64,000 nt of DNA from Angiostrongylus vasorum (taxonomy: Eukaryota; Nematoda; Chromadorea; Rhabditida; Metastrongylidae), in NCBI GenBank assembly GCA_018806985.1, contig JADANN010000360.1, positions 434,001 to 498,000 on the forward strand, in the 5' to 3' direction. This document shows positions 48,862 to 61,684 of this stretch, in pieces; position 1 is the stretch's first letter, and each line of letters starts with the position of its first letter. Under the pieces are notes generated by a model. The model had not been told where the DNA came from, searched no databases, and saw only the letters and a list, made by a program, of their open reading frames with translations. A program made the translations under genes and the position numbers.

Positions 48862-49245
48862 CCTAACGGTTTTAGCGCCTCATGGTTGGGAGGTGTTCCT
48901 GGCTGTCGGGCTGCGATGTACAGCGATGATATTCATACGCCTGGCAAGGTCTCCCAAGCTGGAAAAGAAGTCCGGCGTTTCCATTACGAAGCCCAGCTAC
49001 GAGTAACCTAATATTAGGATCCACCACCGTCCTGGTATCAAACTAGTCGCATGGTGGCAAATCTCCCTTTGTTCCACAAAGGCGGCGACTGCCCGAGGTG
49101 GTGACGACCTGGGGCAGACTGGCAGGGTGACTTCGGGGCTCCAGGGAGCCACCGTGGCTAAAGCACTAAAACCGAGGAAGTGGAAATTATGCTGGGGGTG
49201 CAGACAACCAATAAAGACGCACCATCTAACTATCCAAGTAGGTGG
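48862..49245 (+). repeat. SINE4 copy
   Basis: Plus SINE4 from TTAGCGCCTCATGGTTGGGA to TCTAACTATCCAAGTAGG. Confidence 0.88.
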
Positions 49246-49334
49246 TAGTGCTAAAAATTCGTTCTCTTCAATGTGTGGTATTTAAACACTCATAGAGAAA
49301 ACTTACAATGTTTTGACTTTTACTTCCGATTCCT

Positions 49335-49735
49335 TTTTCATGGAGAGAATTATGTGAACTACAACCACACGGATGGTGAAATATGAGCAAAACTCGGAAT
49401 CTCAGGTGCTCATCGAACCCGTGATTACCCTTTCCAAGTGCTCACGTGTTATTAACTGTTATTAACCACTGCACCAACCTTAACAGTGTTCGATGCCGAT
49501 TTATGCTCTCCAGAACATTCCAACTGACGGCTGATTGTCGATAACACTGTTAGTTTAGAAATAATGACTGAGAGAAAGGCAAAGCAAGAGCCTTGATTGG
49601 TGCAGTGGTTCACTAGTGAGGCCCCCGGAAAGGTTTAGTCGCGGGTTCGAAGCGCAACTGAGGCTCCGAGTTTTGGTCATATTTCAGGAATTACAATGCT
49701 AAATGTTGGAATATTTACTATGCATTATAGGCCGT
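49335..49735. repeat. SINE3 inverted pair
   Basis: A minus SINE3 segment (49335-49485) is followed by a plus one (about 49485-49735) of the GAGAAAGGCAAAGC subtype, which includes a B box GGGTTCGAAGC. This is the same minus-then-plus arrangement as at 21.9 and 55.8 kb. Confidence 0.75.
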
Positions 49736-50840
49736 AGGGTTCCATACCGCGTTTAACACACTTGGGACTGCTTATCTTTCGCTTGCTGAGGAACCACAAG
49801 TATTTTTTAGGAGCGTGCGACGTGAACTGAGTAGCCCCATGGTCGAAAACACCTTCCAAGGAGAAAGGTCCTTCCACTCTGATCATCACAACGGCTTCAT
49901 ATGTTATTCGTAAACTAAGCAGGAAATTGTCGAGGGAGTCATGCACTTGCGCAACAGGTACCATCGTTCTTATTACCAGAGGTTTCTGTGGTGCTCTGCT
50001 CGTACGGTAAGCAACGAAATAACCATCACGCTGTTTGAAACCGATAAAGTGGTGGCAGCATCTTTCTCCATAATCTGTTTATAAGACTTAACCTGTTTGT
50101 AAGACTGATTTGTATGGGACAACTTTTCCTGAGCAACATTCAGTACAACATATTTCGTATAGAACCGTCGACTTGAAACGAAGGTTTTCCAGAGGGCTGT
50201 GTGGGAAACAAAATCGGTTAGGAAGCGCACTGAAGCTAATGTGCATGTTTCAAAATATTCAACCAAATGCGGGCTGATATTACTGCTCGTGCGTTAGCCC
50301 ACCACTTCAAAGCAAGAACGATGTCAGTTTTCATCCAGGTAGATTGCTTTAGATAGGAAATGGTTAATTCATTTCATTTCAAGAAGAAGTGTTGGTGTAT
50401 CTAATTCAGCTATAGCAGTTTTCCTTAAAGCTCCATGACTTCCCCCACAAAGAAAGCAAATAATCGCCAAGAAGAGATTCATTAACGTATACCGTGTTGT
50501 GTGCGCGGAACAATGTCCATAAATGGGCGGACTCGGAAATGTTCACAGTTGCTGTTGGGACCGTAATACTACGCTCTTTAAGAGGAAGAAAATTAGATGC
50601 TACTTTAACGATGGTTCTCTACGATTCTCAGCTTTGGAAGCTGATGGCCATCATGAAGTGCTACCGTCCAAAGCGTCCGTAGTAAATCTCGGTGATTCTT
50701 GGCGACAGCCGCCAGACAGGAACTGATTGTGCATCGCTGGGGTGTGAAGTGCACAACACAATGGCCACCGAGTCTATTCTAATTCTTCTTCACAAAAACT
50801 GTAAATATAGTTAAGATATATAGCAACATCATAGACATAT

Positions 50841-50912
<72 letters not shown>

Positions 50913-52689
50913 CAAATAAAGAAACTCAGAATCTTTTCTGTTTCTTTAGGCGAATTGCAACCGTACTTTTTTTCATACCAGATGTAGAATTTTTTTCATT
51001 AAAATTAGAATTTAGAACTCTCATGCATGTAAACATTTATTATTTAACCTCTCAACTGTTAGGAATCGTAGTCTGTAATTGTTCCATATAGATAGAGGTT
51101 TAATTGCACAAGTATGGGAAGCACTCTGTAGTGACAAGCCACACACGAAGAAACCCTTGGCATAAGCAAAGGCAAACTGCATTTTCTTGAAGTGCAGCAA
51201 ACAAAACATCATGTTAGGAAGTGTAGTAATTAAAAGATGCAGAACTATAGAGTTACTTATTGCCCGTCAGGGATTTGCAGACATTTTATTGAAAATAAGA
51301 AGAATATATGACCCTTGCCTCTCTCTGCAAGTAAAGGACCAATGCTTCAAAATCATAATATTGAAATGAATAGCGATGAGCCGAAAGGTATTCAATGAAC
51401 GCGGAACTAAGTTGTTAACGTTCGATCAGAAGTTTAACTGAAGAGTTTTCGAAGCCAAGTATTCGACAACTAAGTTAGGTGTAAGGGCCAAATCGATAAC
51501 GAATCGCCCATTGTATCTTGTGAACAAAACGCTTGTCGAACGGCATGTTTAAACACTTTGCATAAGGTAGCGTTGGTGTATATTGACTGATCCCATTAAA
51601 TATGTAGCAAATAGATCGTCGTTTCATCGGAGTTTGTGTCTAAATATTGGTACTGTTATAAAATGGTGAATATATTTTTCACTAGTTCGACAATGATGGT
51701 GAGAAGTTTTTCGGTAGAATTTATGTAGATTCACAACTCAAAGGGCAGTCATAAGCAACGAGGCTAAGCATCTCTTCGACAACGGCGATATTGTTAGTCG
51801 CCCTCTTGCATCAGTGCACTCCAGTTGCGGCTACTACTCTGGAACGATTCGTAAAAATGTGGCCGAGGTAGAATCAGAAAAAGTTGTGACGTCACACAGG
51901 GCAGTATTGTAAAGAAAATACAAAAACAGTGCAGGAGATCAATTACAGTAATGTCTGTTGTTGTAGGACCTAGTGTCATATCATCATATCATATGCACTC
52001 ATATCGCTTACTTTTCCAGATCGACCGGAATTCTGAATGCTGCGGACTGATATGAGGCAAAGCATAAACAGCCAAATAAGCACAGATCCAACTGAAACAC
52101 TTCTGGGTCATTTATGCAGAGTGTGTCTCGATACCGTGAACTCACTTAGAAAAAACACCAACGTCTGATGAGCAAACTGGGTGGAGCAGAACGACAGCTA
52201 GAAAATTCCAGCAAAAAGATTGGAAACATGGATTAAACAGTTTTTGGGTGTGAATGGGTTCCAGAAGATAGACACTCTCTCGCCACGATTCCATGAAATA
52301 CTCCTTTTTTTTTGGAAAAACTTTTAATAAATCGATCTCGTAATCACCTCTCCATAGAAATGAAGGATGACGTCATGATTTTACTACTGAATGCTCATAA
52401 TTTCGAGATAATAGTCCTATACGGTACTTAACATGGTTGGATCAAAACAATAAGAGAAAAAAATACCATAGAAGTGCCGTCGCTTTCAAAAAAGTAACTG
52501 AAAGATGGTTTTATACACATAAAGTTCTTGGTTTTCCTAAATCACATCAGCTGTTCAACCACTTGTTACCGTGTGAGACAAGCGGGCGCCATTACAGTCT
52601 AAATTCTGTTGCATGCCAAAGTTGCTCAATTGATTCTTTTCGAATAACGAGAATAATATCCCACTTTTCGCTTGTATTTTTATAGAAAG
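49736..52689. other. Intergenic with an AT microsatellite
   Basis: No gene could be supported. Short ORFs at 49725-50266 (minus) and 50494-50726 (plus) have no family match. The AT tract at 50845-50912 is listed separately. Confidence 0.45.
50845..50912. repeat. (AT)n microsatellite
   Basis: About 68 bases of AT/ATAC alternation. Confidence 0.97.
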
Positions 52690-52962
52690 GGTGCGTGTAG
52701 CGCAGTGATCGGAGGCACTCTACCATACAGATGGGTTCCACCTTCGCGCGCAAGGTTCCCCAAGGCTTCCATTTCTCCGGGGTTGGCAAATTGGTGCCAG
52801 ACGTTTGGGAGGATAGCAGTACTGACGCGACACATCGGCAGACCACCATGATTCATTTTAAAGGCTAGATATGCACTCAATCACCTTTAATGATGCTTAA
52901 TGAAGTCGAACGCATGGTGCATCGCTTAGGGATTGATCAACGCCGACAGCTCTATCCTTTAC
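52690..52962 (+). repeat. SINE1 copy
   Basis: Plus SINE1: head GTGCGTGTAGCGCAGTGATC, central block AAATTGGTGCCAGACG, tail GATTGATCAACGCCGAC. Confidence 0.88.
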
Positions 52963-55112
52963 CCTTTTATCTTTGTACAGAAGTCTCACCATCAGAACTG
53001 TGGCGTTCCTGTTTGGAACTTGACATTCCATTGCATGCAGTGCTAACGTATCCTATTCATCAGATGTCATTAGGATGGCACACGTATCCGACCCACCAGA
53101 TTTTCGATATCTGGGTATTGCGCACCGCCTGGGATCTCTGGTGGTCAATATAGGTCAGAATTTCGGATTTCCTCTTCCATTTGCGTTATAGGAAATGTCA
53201 GTGATAATGAGAATTGTGGCTTAATTCTGCGCATATTCTGTCACCGAGAATATACCATGTAAGAGCCGGGAAAGTTGAACCGCTGGCGCAACATATTCGT
53301 TCTCCGTGATCTGATATGAGGACAGGTGAATTGGCCGCCGAAGAGATTGAACTACGTGCCCGGTACTTTTGGAAGCACTACTGCTGCCTCCGGACGTCAA
53401 AAGGCAATCATATTGGTCTTGTAATTAGCAATTTCCGAGTACGGTGAAGATGCCTTTCCAAATCTCTGCTACTTCAGTCAGTGCTACAATTCCCCCCTAC
53501 TTGAGACCTTGCTTTACCCCGGCTTTCTGCAAATTCCGATGGAGGTTCATAGTAGTGTCGCATGATTCTACTTTGGCGAATCAACACGAGTGTTTTTGGA
53601 AAAGGACCGCTAGTTACCACGCTATCCGCCAACGGGACGACTAGCCCCGCTTCTTCGAGCGCACCCCATGTCGCCAACTTTTCTGGTATAATATATTCTG
53701 AGAGCCACTTCTTCTCTACTACCATACAGTGTTTAGTCTGCTAGATCACCTCATTATAGATACAAATGGTCACAATAATATGTTTAGATTTTGGAATCCC
53801 TCCGTAATCCTGATTTACTGCGTTGCCGTACTCTGACACGGTCAAGAGAATAAGCCTTTATTTTATTCTTCGCGAAGGGGTACCAAGTTTTTTTGTTGAG
53901 GACACATTTAAACTGTTTACCATCTAATCCCCTTCAAGACAAAGAGGTACTTTCCACTTAATTCCTTGCTCTTTGAGTGCTCGTATCATCTATACAACCT
54001 AGTCTTCAGTTGCCCACTGACCTCATTCTAAAGCCTTTTCGACACCTCCCCATCTTGCTTACAAAAACGCTCTACTCAGTAATATCATCTACTGGTGGAT
54101 CTTAGTGTCAAATACTTGACTTTCTCGCTGTAAACTTGCCATGTATTTCGAGATCTCCTTTAATGTTTAAAAATTCGCGAGAAATACAGCGACATGACCG
54201 ATAAAGAGGAAAATACGCTGGCCGCACAGCCTTCGACAAGTGAGCAGTCACTGAATTGTCACCTTTCAACCAAAACGAACCTTATGAGAGCCTTGTTTGC
54301 ATGAGAATTCGCAAATCGATAGAACACGAAGCCTCATGAATTTCGCCTCAATGATAGGCCGCGAGAAAGCATGTAGACAACTTTAGGAAGGTATTTGGCA
54401 AATTACTAAAGGTAATCAAAGCAGGCCTCAAGCACATGCTGCTCTGAGTACGCCTCAGTTCGTCACCGTATTTTAGGAAGTAGCAACACACGAGATCATT
54501 GAGAACTCAAGTCAATGCGTTCCAACGGAGAACACGTTCGAAGGCTACTTGTCCAATAAGTGAAAACAAGACATCCGACTGCTCAATAAGAAGGTCTAGC
54601 GCTAAGGTCATCCCACCAGCAACTTGAAAATAAGGTAGAATTCCGGTTGTATTTTCGAGCCAAAAATAAAGTGTACAAATATGGGCGTCAAAGACATGAG
54701 GATGTCAAAAACTTCGCATTCCACTGACAAATCAACAAGCAACAGATGTGACACTGAGTTTTGTACTACTTCTTGTATGCTTAGATATTTCCTTTAAAAC
54801 ACATGAATTTACAGTAACAAAAATCGAAAACAACACGCATAAATACCAAGGTATGTTCATCATCTGCCTAAGGATAATGACTGAAACGCTATTATTTCAT
54901 CATATTTGAATGAAAAATGAAAGACAGACCAACCATAGGGATGATATGCACAAGTGGAAATAAGAAGATAGGGTTTAAGACGTCGAAAAATAGGAAGTGA
55001 TAATGGATATAAAGTAAGTGCATACATGGTTCAGTGAAAGACGAAAAATACGACCGTTGTTTAAGAAATCACCATCCTAGTGAAGTAAAATAAAACAGGG
55101 AGTGTTAGAATG
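52963..55112. other. Intergenic, nothing recognised
   Basis: A mixed-frame patch at 53260-53730 is less AT-rich and open on both strands without a recognised domain. A short plus frame beginning MTDKEENTLAAQPSTSEQSL at 54194 ends after 37 codons. Neither is supported as a gene. Confidence 0.4.
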
Positions 55113-55118
55113 TTTATT
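55113..55118 (-). terminator. Poly(A) signal of the APC7 gene
   Basis: Minus-strand AATAAA lies about 140 bases after the TGA at 55257. It supports 55257-55493 as the true last exon. Confidence 0.65.
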
Positions 55119-55256
55119 TATGTACACAAAATCCTATTGAAATATTACTACCAGATTCAAGAGAATATGGATATTCCAATCCGACTAATGATAGAATAGC
55201 CGAAGAAACAAAATTCAGGAAGGAATTCCTTACACTGACTAGAATCCACACAGTAA

Positions 55257-58200
55257 TCACCCTTCTGGTGGCACGTCCATTGCTTCTGTTGCCGTGTCAT
55301 CTACTGGAGAATCGAAGGAGAACAACCGAACTCCACGACTTTCTGGATCACTTACTGTTGATGCAGATGAAGGAGTTGCATGTCGTTGTCGTCCACGAAG
55401 ACGAGGAGCACCAGGACATTCAGATGGCACGCATGTTGGAGTCGTTGGCAGAGGTGGAGTGTGAAATGATAGCGTCGGTTCTAAGTGAGTCATCTAAAGC
55501 AAACCTCACATAATAGAGAATAAGTCACTCGTTTCATAACATAATACAAAGAAAAATATACGAACATATCCATTGCAAACTGTGACAAGATAGTTTTTAG
55601 AACAGTACGAGGTTCCCTCATACTTTGTTCTGACTTCTATTTTCTGCCCATAAATTTTTTTATGGCAGGATACTATGTGGAACACAACCACAAGGATGTG
55701 AGCAATACTGGGACCTCAGCTGGAATTTGAACCTGTGATCACCCTTGCCCTCACGAGCTATGTGGTGCACCAACCAAGGCCCACGCTTTGCCCCTTCTCT
55801 CACACTCATGTTTTTGCTCTATTGGTAGTATTAGCAACTATTCGTCAACGGGAATGATCTGGGAGCTGAGTGAAAACATGGCTGAGAGAAAGGCAAAGTG
55901 GTGGCATCGGTTGGTGCGGTAGATAGCATGTGAGCACCCGGATAAGGGTAATCCCAGGTTTAAAGTTCACCTGAGGTCCCGGATTTTACCCATATCTCAC
56001 TATCCCAATGGTTATCTATACCCTATTCGTTAGTTTAGATGGTGCTTACTTTACACGCTTCGGTATTACAAACTGCAGAATTTTTTACGTTGCTAATGGT
56101 GAGTGAATAGCAGGATCATCGTTGACAAATCTACAAAAAGTTGTAGAAAGAATAACTACTGGCCTGCACAGCTGCTTCTTCACAATGTTTTGTAAGAGCT
56201 AAATTCGTATGGTGATACGCTGCAGCCGGCATACCCGTTTTTGATAAAAATTCACCCAGCTGGTGATGTAAACGACCCATTGAATGAAATGGAACCATTG
56301 AATTCTCGGTCAATTTTTTCAATACTTCTATACCCTTTTGATAATTGTGGGTGCTATCGTATTGACTAATAAGGAGCCAAACCGCCTCAAGAAGATACGG
56401 ATGAGCAAACACCACTTCCTCTAATATCGCTTGTGCCTCCTATACGAAGAAAATCGCCATAAAAACGAAGCAAGGAAGGAAAACATTAAAGGTATAGGCT
56501 AATACCTCCTTTCCATTAGCAGAGGCAAGCAAAACCTGTGCCTTAAGAACACGTGCTCGTGGACAATTAGGAAGATTTTGGCAACAAACAGCAACTGCAG
56601 CCCGAGCCTCCCGAATCCTAGGTAGCCAGAATTCAGGTCGGCATATCTTGATCATATGTAACAACAGTTAGAGTGACTTCCACAAAAATGACTTGAAAAT
56701 CAAGACCTACTTAGCTCTCTGTAAATATGTCACAATTTGCAGCTCATATAAGTCAATGTTTTTCACATCCCTTTTTATGGCCGCACTGAGATGACGCATT
56801 GCCTCATCGAATTTCTCTGAATAAAAATTTATTTAATCAATCAAGTCTAGTTATTTGAGATAACAAAGTTGACTGCTAGAAAGTGCTTACCAAGGTCAAG
56901 AAGCACATAGGACTTCAGCATCATTGCCTCCGACTTAGGCTTGTCACCAAGCACGGTTTTATTGCATGCTTTATGGGCGAAGTACAATGCTGTCTTTAGC
57001 TTTCCTAGAGCAAACATGGACATTAGCAATAGACTCCAAAGCTAATTTTTTTTTGTATTGATAGATCATTAAAAAGCAAGCATGAGGAAGATGTTAATCC
57101 GACCTTGACATCGAGCACAGTGCCCGACTGCTATCCACGCCTCTACTGTGTTCTCATTCGAGTTCATAAGTTGAGTTGCCAACGATTCGAGTTCCTTAGC
57201 CATAGGTGGAGAATTCTAAGGTAGTTTAAACGCGTTGCACATCTCATAAAAAATTTGGAACAAAGTGAATCGAAATTTGCGATTGGAAAGAAACAACAAA
57301 CCTGGGCAAACAACAAAGCAAGTGTGTCCATAGCATAATGTTGTTCGCTATCCAATGAGTGTGCCTTGGCTAGCTCAGAGCGAGCTTCATGCCGCATTCC
57401 TAACGTGTTATAAACTAATCCAATCTCCGTCAGAATCCTTAAAACTGGAACGATGAAAAACGTTTACGAATTACTACACAAATGCAAGCAATATAAAACT
57501 TTCTTCTATGGATTAACATACTTTGGGTTATTCGTCCCCAGAAGTAACATGATTTTCAGCGCCTGTTCTGGCTGCCCACTTCCGAGCAGTTTCTGAGCCT
57601 CAAGCCATGTCGTGAGATTCGCAGCAGTTGACCCTTCCAAACTTTCGCCGATTATGTCAATAACAGCATTGTATGCTGTCGACGCTCCACTGCGTAGGAC
57701 TGCAGCTAATGACCCGAAGGCGCTGTTGCAGTGGGTAAAAACATCTCTGAAAATCCAAATAACAGTATAACCCTCTAACATGATGAAAATGGAAATAGGA
57801 AAAATTCAGAGGGACAAAAACAATGTACAAATACCGACTGAAGATATAAAGTGGAAATATTGACGCCTTTGTGGTCTTTTCCAGAAAGGAGCTTTGCCAT
57901 AGCATAGCGTACTTTAGGGATATACTGATGACCAGATATTTTAGCCAACACAGCTGGAAATGAAAGTCCTCAGCACCATTCGCTTCAAAAGAAGAATAAA
58001 AGTACGTGAACAAGGATAAGATTCTGGAAAACACGAGTTGCTCAAAAATTAAAACCCACGGAAATATCAACCTATTAAGGTGGGATCAACATAATTGACA
58101 TGAACAATCACACTTGCTCTTATGCCAATACAAATTTCATTCCCGTACTCTTCCTCATCTCATTCTCTATTTTATGTTTCTGCATATAATCTCTCCTCCC

Positions 58201-59430
58201 AATGCTTTACCGCCTCATCGTGGCTGGGAGGTGTTCTTGTATGTCGGACTGCCATGTACAGTGGGAGGTTCATCTCCCCGGCAAGGTCTCTCAAGCTGAA
58301 GAGCCCGGCGTTTCCATCAAGAAGCCTAGCTAAGAGTAAACCAATACCAGGATCCACCACCATTCTTGCATCAAACTAGTCGCATGGTGGCAAATCTCCT
58401 TCTGATCCACAAGGACGGCGGTGACGACCTAGGACAGACTTTGGCCAGGTTGTTCTTGGGATTCCAGGAAACCACAGTGGCTCAACCAGCAAATCTCCGG
58501 AGAACGGAAATTATGCTGGGGACGGCACAACCAGTGAAGACGGACTATCATTCAAATATCCAAGTAAGTATTTCATCTCTTACCTTTCATTACCTTGCAG
58601 GAGTTTCCCTTCTTACACTTTTCCTTCCAAAAATTAAGTTTATGCAATGTAGACCCAGTTGTAGACCCGATATAAAGATACAAAATTATGACGAATACCT
58701 TATCTGGTATGCTTACAGCAGATAACCTTAACGTTTACGAAACAAGTGCAAGAAAAATTCCTCAGTAAACAAATGGGAACAGTAACAAACCAAGCGCTTC
58801 TTCAAACTTCTTCTCCTTCACCAGACATTTGTGATAACGAAATCGAACCTCAGTATCAGAAAAATGCTGAAATCTACCGCGATGAAAAGGGAAACATAGC
58901 TCATATAGAAGCTAAACATAAACGAATGGAAGAGTAATTCCTCACTTTGTTATGAATGGAACGTGATACCTCTGGATAGAGCTGTAGTGCCTTGAAATAG
59001 CTCTGGAAGGATCTCATATTTAAGCGGTCTCAGAGGTTCTTTGAAAAACCAACCAGAAACGAAATATAAATAGACAGCTGAGAGATAGAAGAAACGAAGG
59101 ACCCGCGTGGTGTGGTGGTGAACGCGTTAGCCCCCGGAAAGGGCAATAACGGTTTCGATCCCCACCACAGACACCTGCGGCCGGCAGCCTTGCAAATATC
59201 TCAGCAGCATTATTAAATATAAATACCTCTTCGTTTTTAAACTGGACACTAACCAATAAACTCAGTGAGTACTTCTCCAGCTCGAAATATGCATCCGCCA
59301 CATAGACTGCCATGAGGGCTTCGTGTTTTGTGCTCAAACTTTCGCAGTGAGGAACCATTTCATGCAGGAAAACGAGATCCTCGTAGAGTTCATGTTCGTA
59401 CAAGGTCTGGATGTGGTCAAAAAGCCTCAT
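55257..59430 (-). CDS. ANAPC7: APC7/ANAPC7, TPR subunit of the anaphase-promoting complex
   Basis: TPR subunit of the APC/C ubiquitin ligase that drives mitotic exit. Minus-strand exons: 59430-59254, 59002-58970, 58866-58791, 57953-57839, 57746-57522, 57437-57302, 57215-57104, 57004-56891, 56816-56711, 56617-56506, 56439-56170, 55493-55257. Phases join and total 1713 bases, 570 residues (human 565-599). Aligned blocks: MRLFDHIQTLYEHEL to human MNVIDHVRDMAAAGL; YVADAYFELEKYSLSLLSYF to YHADSLFHDKEYRNAVSKY; EVRFRYHKCL to EVKYKMAECY; EWIAVGHCARC-type and KTALYFAHKA repeats; GIEVLKKLTENS. TPR helices follow throughout, then a Ser/Thr/Pro-rich tail ending AMDVPPEG. The start follows TTTTTTCCGCAG by 5 bases (trans-splicing likely). 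Weak points: donor GTCGGT after exon 4, donor GTGCAG after exon 11. If that last donor is not used, the frame stops at TAG 56131-56133. Confidence 0.87.
55637..56035. repeat. SINE3 inverted pair in the last APC7 intron
   Basis: A minus SINE3 (55637-55870) is followed by a plus SINE3 (55870-56035), both of the GAGAAAGGCAAAG subtype. The halves could pair over about 150 bases. Confidence 0.75.
58197..58568 (+). repeat. SINE4 copy in an APC7 intron
   Basis: Near-complete SINE4 from TTTACCGCCTCATCGTGGCT to TCAAATATCCAAGTAAG, in the intron between exons 3 and 4 and antisense to the gene. Confidence 0.9.
58970..59002 (-). other. 33-base mini-exon of APC7
   Basis: Codes SYFKALQLYPE, which completes a TPR helix begun by exon 1 with exactly the human spacing. 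It is flanked by TTCCAG and GTATCA. Confidence 0.75.
59070..59225 (+). repeat. SINE3 copy in APC7 intron 1
   Basis: Plus SINE3 with head CGCGTGGTGTGGTGGTGAAC and B box GGTTTCGATCCCC, close to the exon 1 donor. Confidence 0.9.
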
Positions 59431-59435
59431 AGGAC

Positions 59436-59447
59436 CTGCGGAAAAAA
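59436..59447 (-). promoter_or_regulatory. Putative trans-splice acceptor of APC7
   Basis: Minus-strand TTTTTTCCGCAG ends 5 bases before the chosen ATG. An in-frame upstream ATG at 59466 lies before this site and is therefore unlikely to be used. Confidence 0.65.
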
Positions 59448-59782
59448 GCTTCATAGCTACATTCAAGACTTATACACAATCGTATAAACATTGTAAGATG
59501 AAATAAAACCATAACGAAGGGATATATCTAGAGATAAACTTACAAATATAACACTGCAATAGAAGCGCTAAATATGACGATCAAATTTCCGCAACTACGT
59601 CATTACTCTAAAAGGGACGTCTAGGTTTCATTTTCCATCGCTCCTGGTAGTTTCCTTTCCATTTGAATTCTTCGAAGGCGCGCAAAAATCTCACTTGTAT
59701 TTGTGAGTACCAAGCATTATCAATTTTACCAAATCAATTCTGTAGCATATTTGCAACTGAGTAGATTTTTAGCCTTGGACAG

Positions 59783-60168
59783 ACTTCAACACTTGGATGA
59801 CCCGTCTTCACTGGTTGTGTGGGCCCCAGCATAATCTCCACTTCTCGGAGATTTGCTAGTTAAGCCATTGTGGTTCCCTGTAATCCGGAGGTCATCCTGG
59901 CCGAAGTCTGCCCCCAGGTCGTCACCACCAAACGCAGTCGCCGCCCTGTGGATCAGAGGGAGATTTGCCACCATGCGACTAGTTTGGTGCCACGATGGTG
60001 GTGGATCCTGGTAATGGTTTACTTTTAACTGGGCTTCCTAATAGAAACGTCGGGCTCCTTCTCAGCCTGGGCGAACGTGCTGCGGGGATGAATTCCTCCC
60101 CTGTACATCGCAGCCCGACATCCAGGAACACTTCCCAGCCACGATAACGCGGTAAACCGTTGGGAGGA
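59783..60168 (-). repeat. SINE4 copy
   Basis: Minus SINE4 from AACACTTGGATGACCCG to CACGATAACGCGGTAAACCG, just upstream of APC7. Confidence 0.9.
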
Positions 60169-61413
60169 TTCTTTACCCTAGTGAAACAAATTACCAAGCA
60201 TATGAATGTGATCCTGTTAGCTTTCAGACATTTTCTACACGAATTGTAGGCGATTCGCAAAAGCACATTTATCGGACTGTGATGTAACTCATGCATCGTC
60301 TGCCTGTAACGCTGTTCTAGTTGTGTTTTGGTGTGACAGCACGTGAGAATCATGAAGGATTCTTCGCCCTACCAGTGATACCATACCGGTTTCAGGTAAC
60401 TTACGGACATTTTACCACATTGGCCTTCAGAAATGCACTTTTCATAAAGAACGTGTGAACAGCGTATTGGTTTGTACCTTAGCACTTATGCGACCACACG
60501 ATCTCTTCGGTAGGAGTCACTAGTGGCGGCACGGCACATTGGGGCCGCTTGACGCTTTGAAACTCTTTTTCCACACTTCTCGTGATAAGTCAGTACCCTA
60601 TCCAACATAGGCTTTGTGACGATCATCGTCCATTGCTAGCAATTCTCTTACCCATGTTAGTTCAAAAATCCTCTTTGCTGGTGAACAGAGCAGCCTCTAG
60701 AGAGGCTGCTGCCGTTTAGGAGAAGGCAGTAGGGTCTTTGCTCTGCTTGCACTGATATTGGGCACTTAGAGATATTCTTTCGCTACGATAATAGAGTAGA
60801 TCTTTGAGGAGACCTGGAGAGATGGATTGCGGGGTACAAAAACATTCTGTTGACGTTACATCACACTCCAATATTTGTTTAATTCGGTTGTCGTTACGGT
60901 TTGGACAGTCGCGCAATAGATCCTCCACGCGTTCACCGTAAGTGTCTGTGTGACTAAGTGGAAATGAAGGCGTTTGCACCTAAGCCACGAATATCCGGAC
61001 GTATTTGAAGCGTGGTAAGGAGAAATTGACGTACCGGTTGCTCCTTTTCACGATAGGCATAGGGGAAAGGCGCTTCAACAACACCTCAATGTTCTTGTGT
61101 GCATACCCATTGGTTCTTAGTACAATACGGTCCCTAGTGCCTTTCATACTTTTCACGAAGATATATCAGCGTATTGTCAGGCCAGAACTGTTACCGCTTA
61201 CTACATCATCGTCGTCATCATCTTCATCTCCGTCTTCAACCTTCGACTCCATTTATTCGTAGTTTCAAGCGCAGAGAACTGGGCGCCCGTCAGGTTCGGT
61301 GTCCTCAGTGTTTCTACCCTTATTGTCGATAAGTGGACTTAAAAAAGAAGTGAAATCATCGTTTGCCGATGTGACTAAAATTGGTAAGATTTTAAATCCT
61401 ATCGAATAAAGAG
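60169..61413. other. Intergenic, one unassigned frame
   Basis: The 87-codon minus frame 60979-60716 (TYGERVEDLLRDCPNRNDNR) has a protein-like composition but no family match and no visible splice partners. A short TCATCA/TCGTCA repeat lies at about 61202-61240. Confidence 0.35.
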
Positions 61414-61684
61414 GGAACGCGTTTAGCGTAGTGCTTAGAGCGGCTTTACAATACATTTAGTGGGTTCTATCCCGCGTCCCATTCTCGCCAAGCCTTTCAT
61501 CAGTGGTGCGCAGCTTGGTACTAAACCCGTTTGTAAGGATAGCAGCACTGACTTGATGCATCGTTAGGCCACCGCAAGTCATTATATTGGCCAGATATGG
61601 ATTCAGTCATCTCTAACGAAGCTTGATGACGTTGAATGCATGGCGCAGCCATCAGGGATTGATCCACGACGAGAGCTTTTATTT
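61414..61684 (+). repeat. SINE1 copy
   Basis: Plus SINE1, diverged head GCGTTTAGCGTAGTGCTTAG, tail GATTGATCCACGACGAGAGC. Confidence 0.83.

Noticed and set aside
49725..50266. Two adjacent minus-strand frames
   Set aside because: No domain, no shared splice sites, and composition typical of AT-rich chance frames.
54194..54307. Short plus frame MTDKEENTLAAQPSTSEQSL
   Set aside because: It stops after 37 codons, has no splice donor that extends it convincingly, and matches no family I know.
57657..58070. 137-codon minus-strand frame
   Set aside because: It is a wrong-frame reading through APC7 exons 4 and 5 and their intron.
59431..59466. Upstream in-frame ATG (59466) as the APC7 start
   Set aside because: A TTTTTTCCGCAG acceptor lies between it and the conserved MRLFDHIQ start, which aligns with the human N-terminus.
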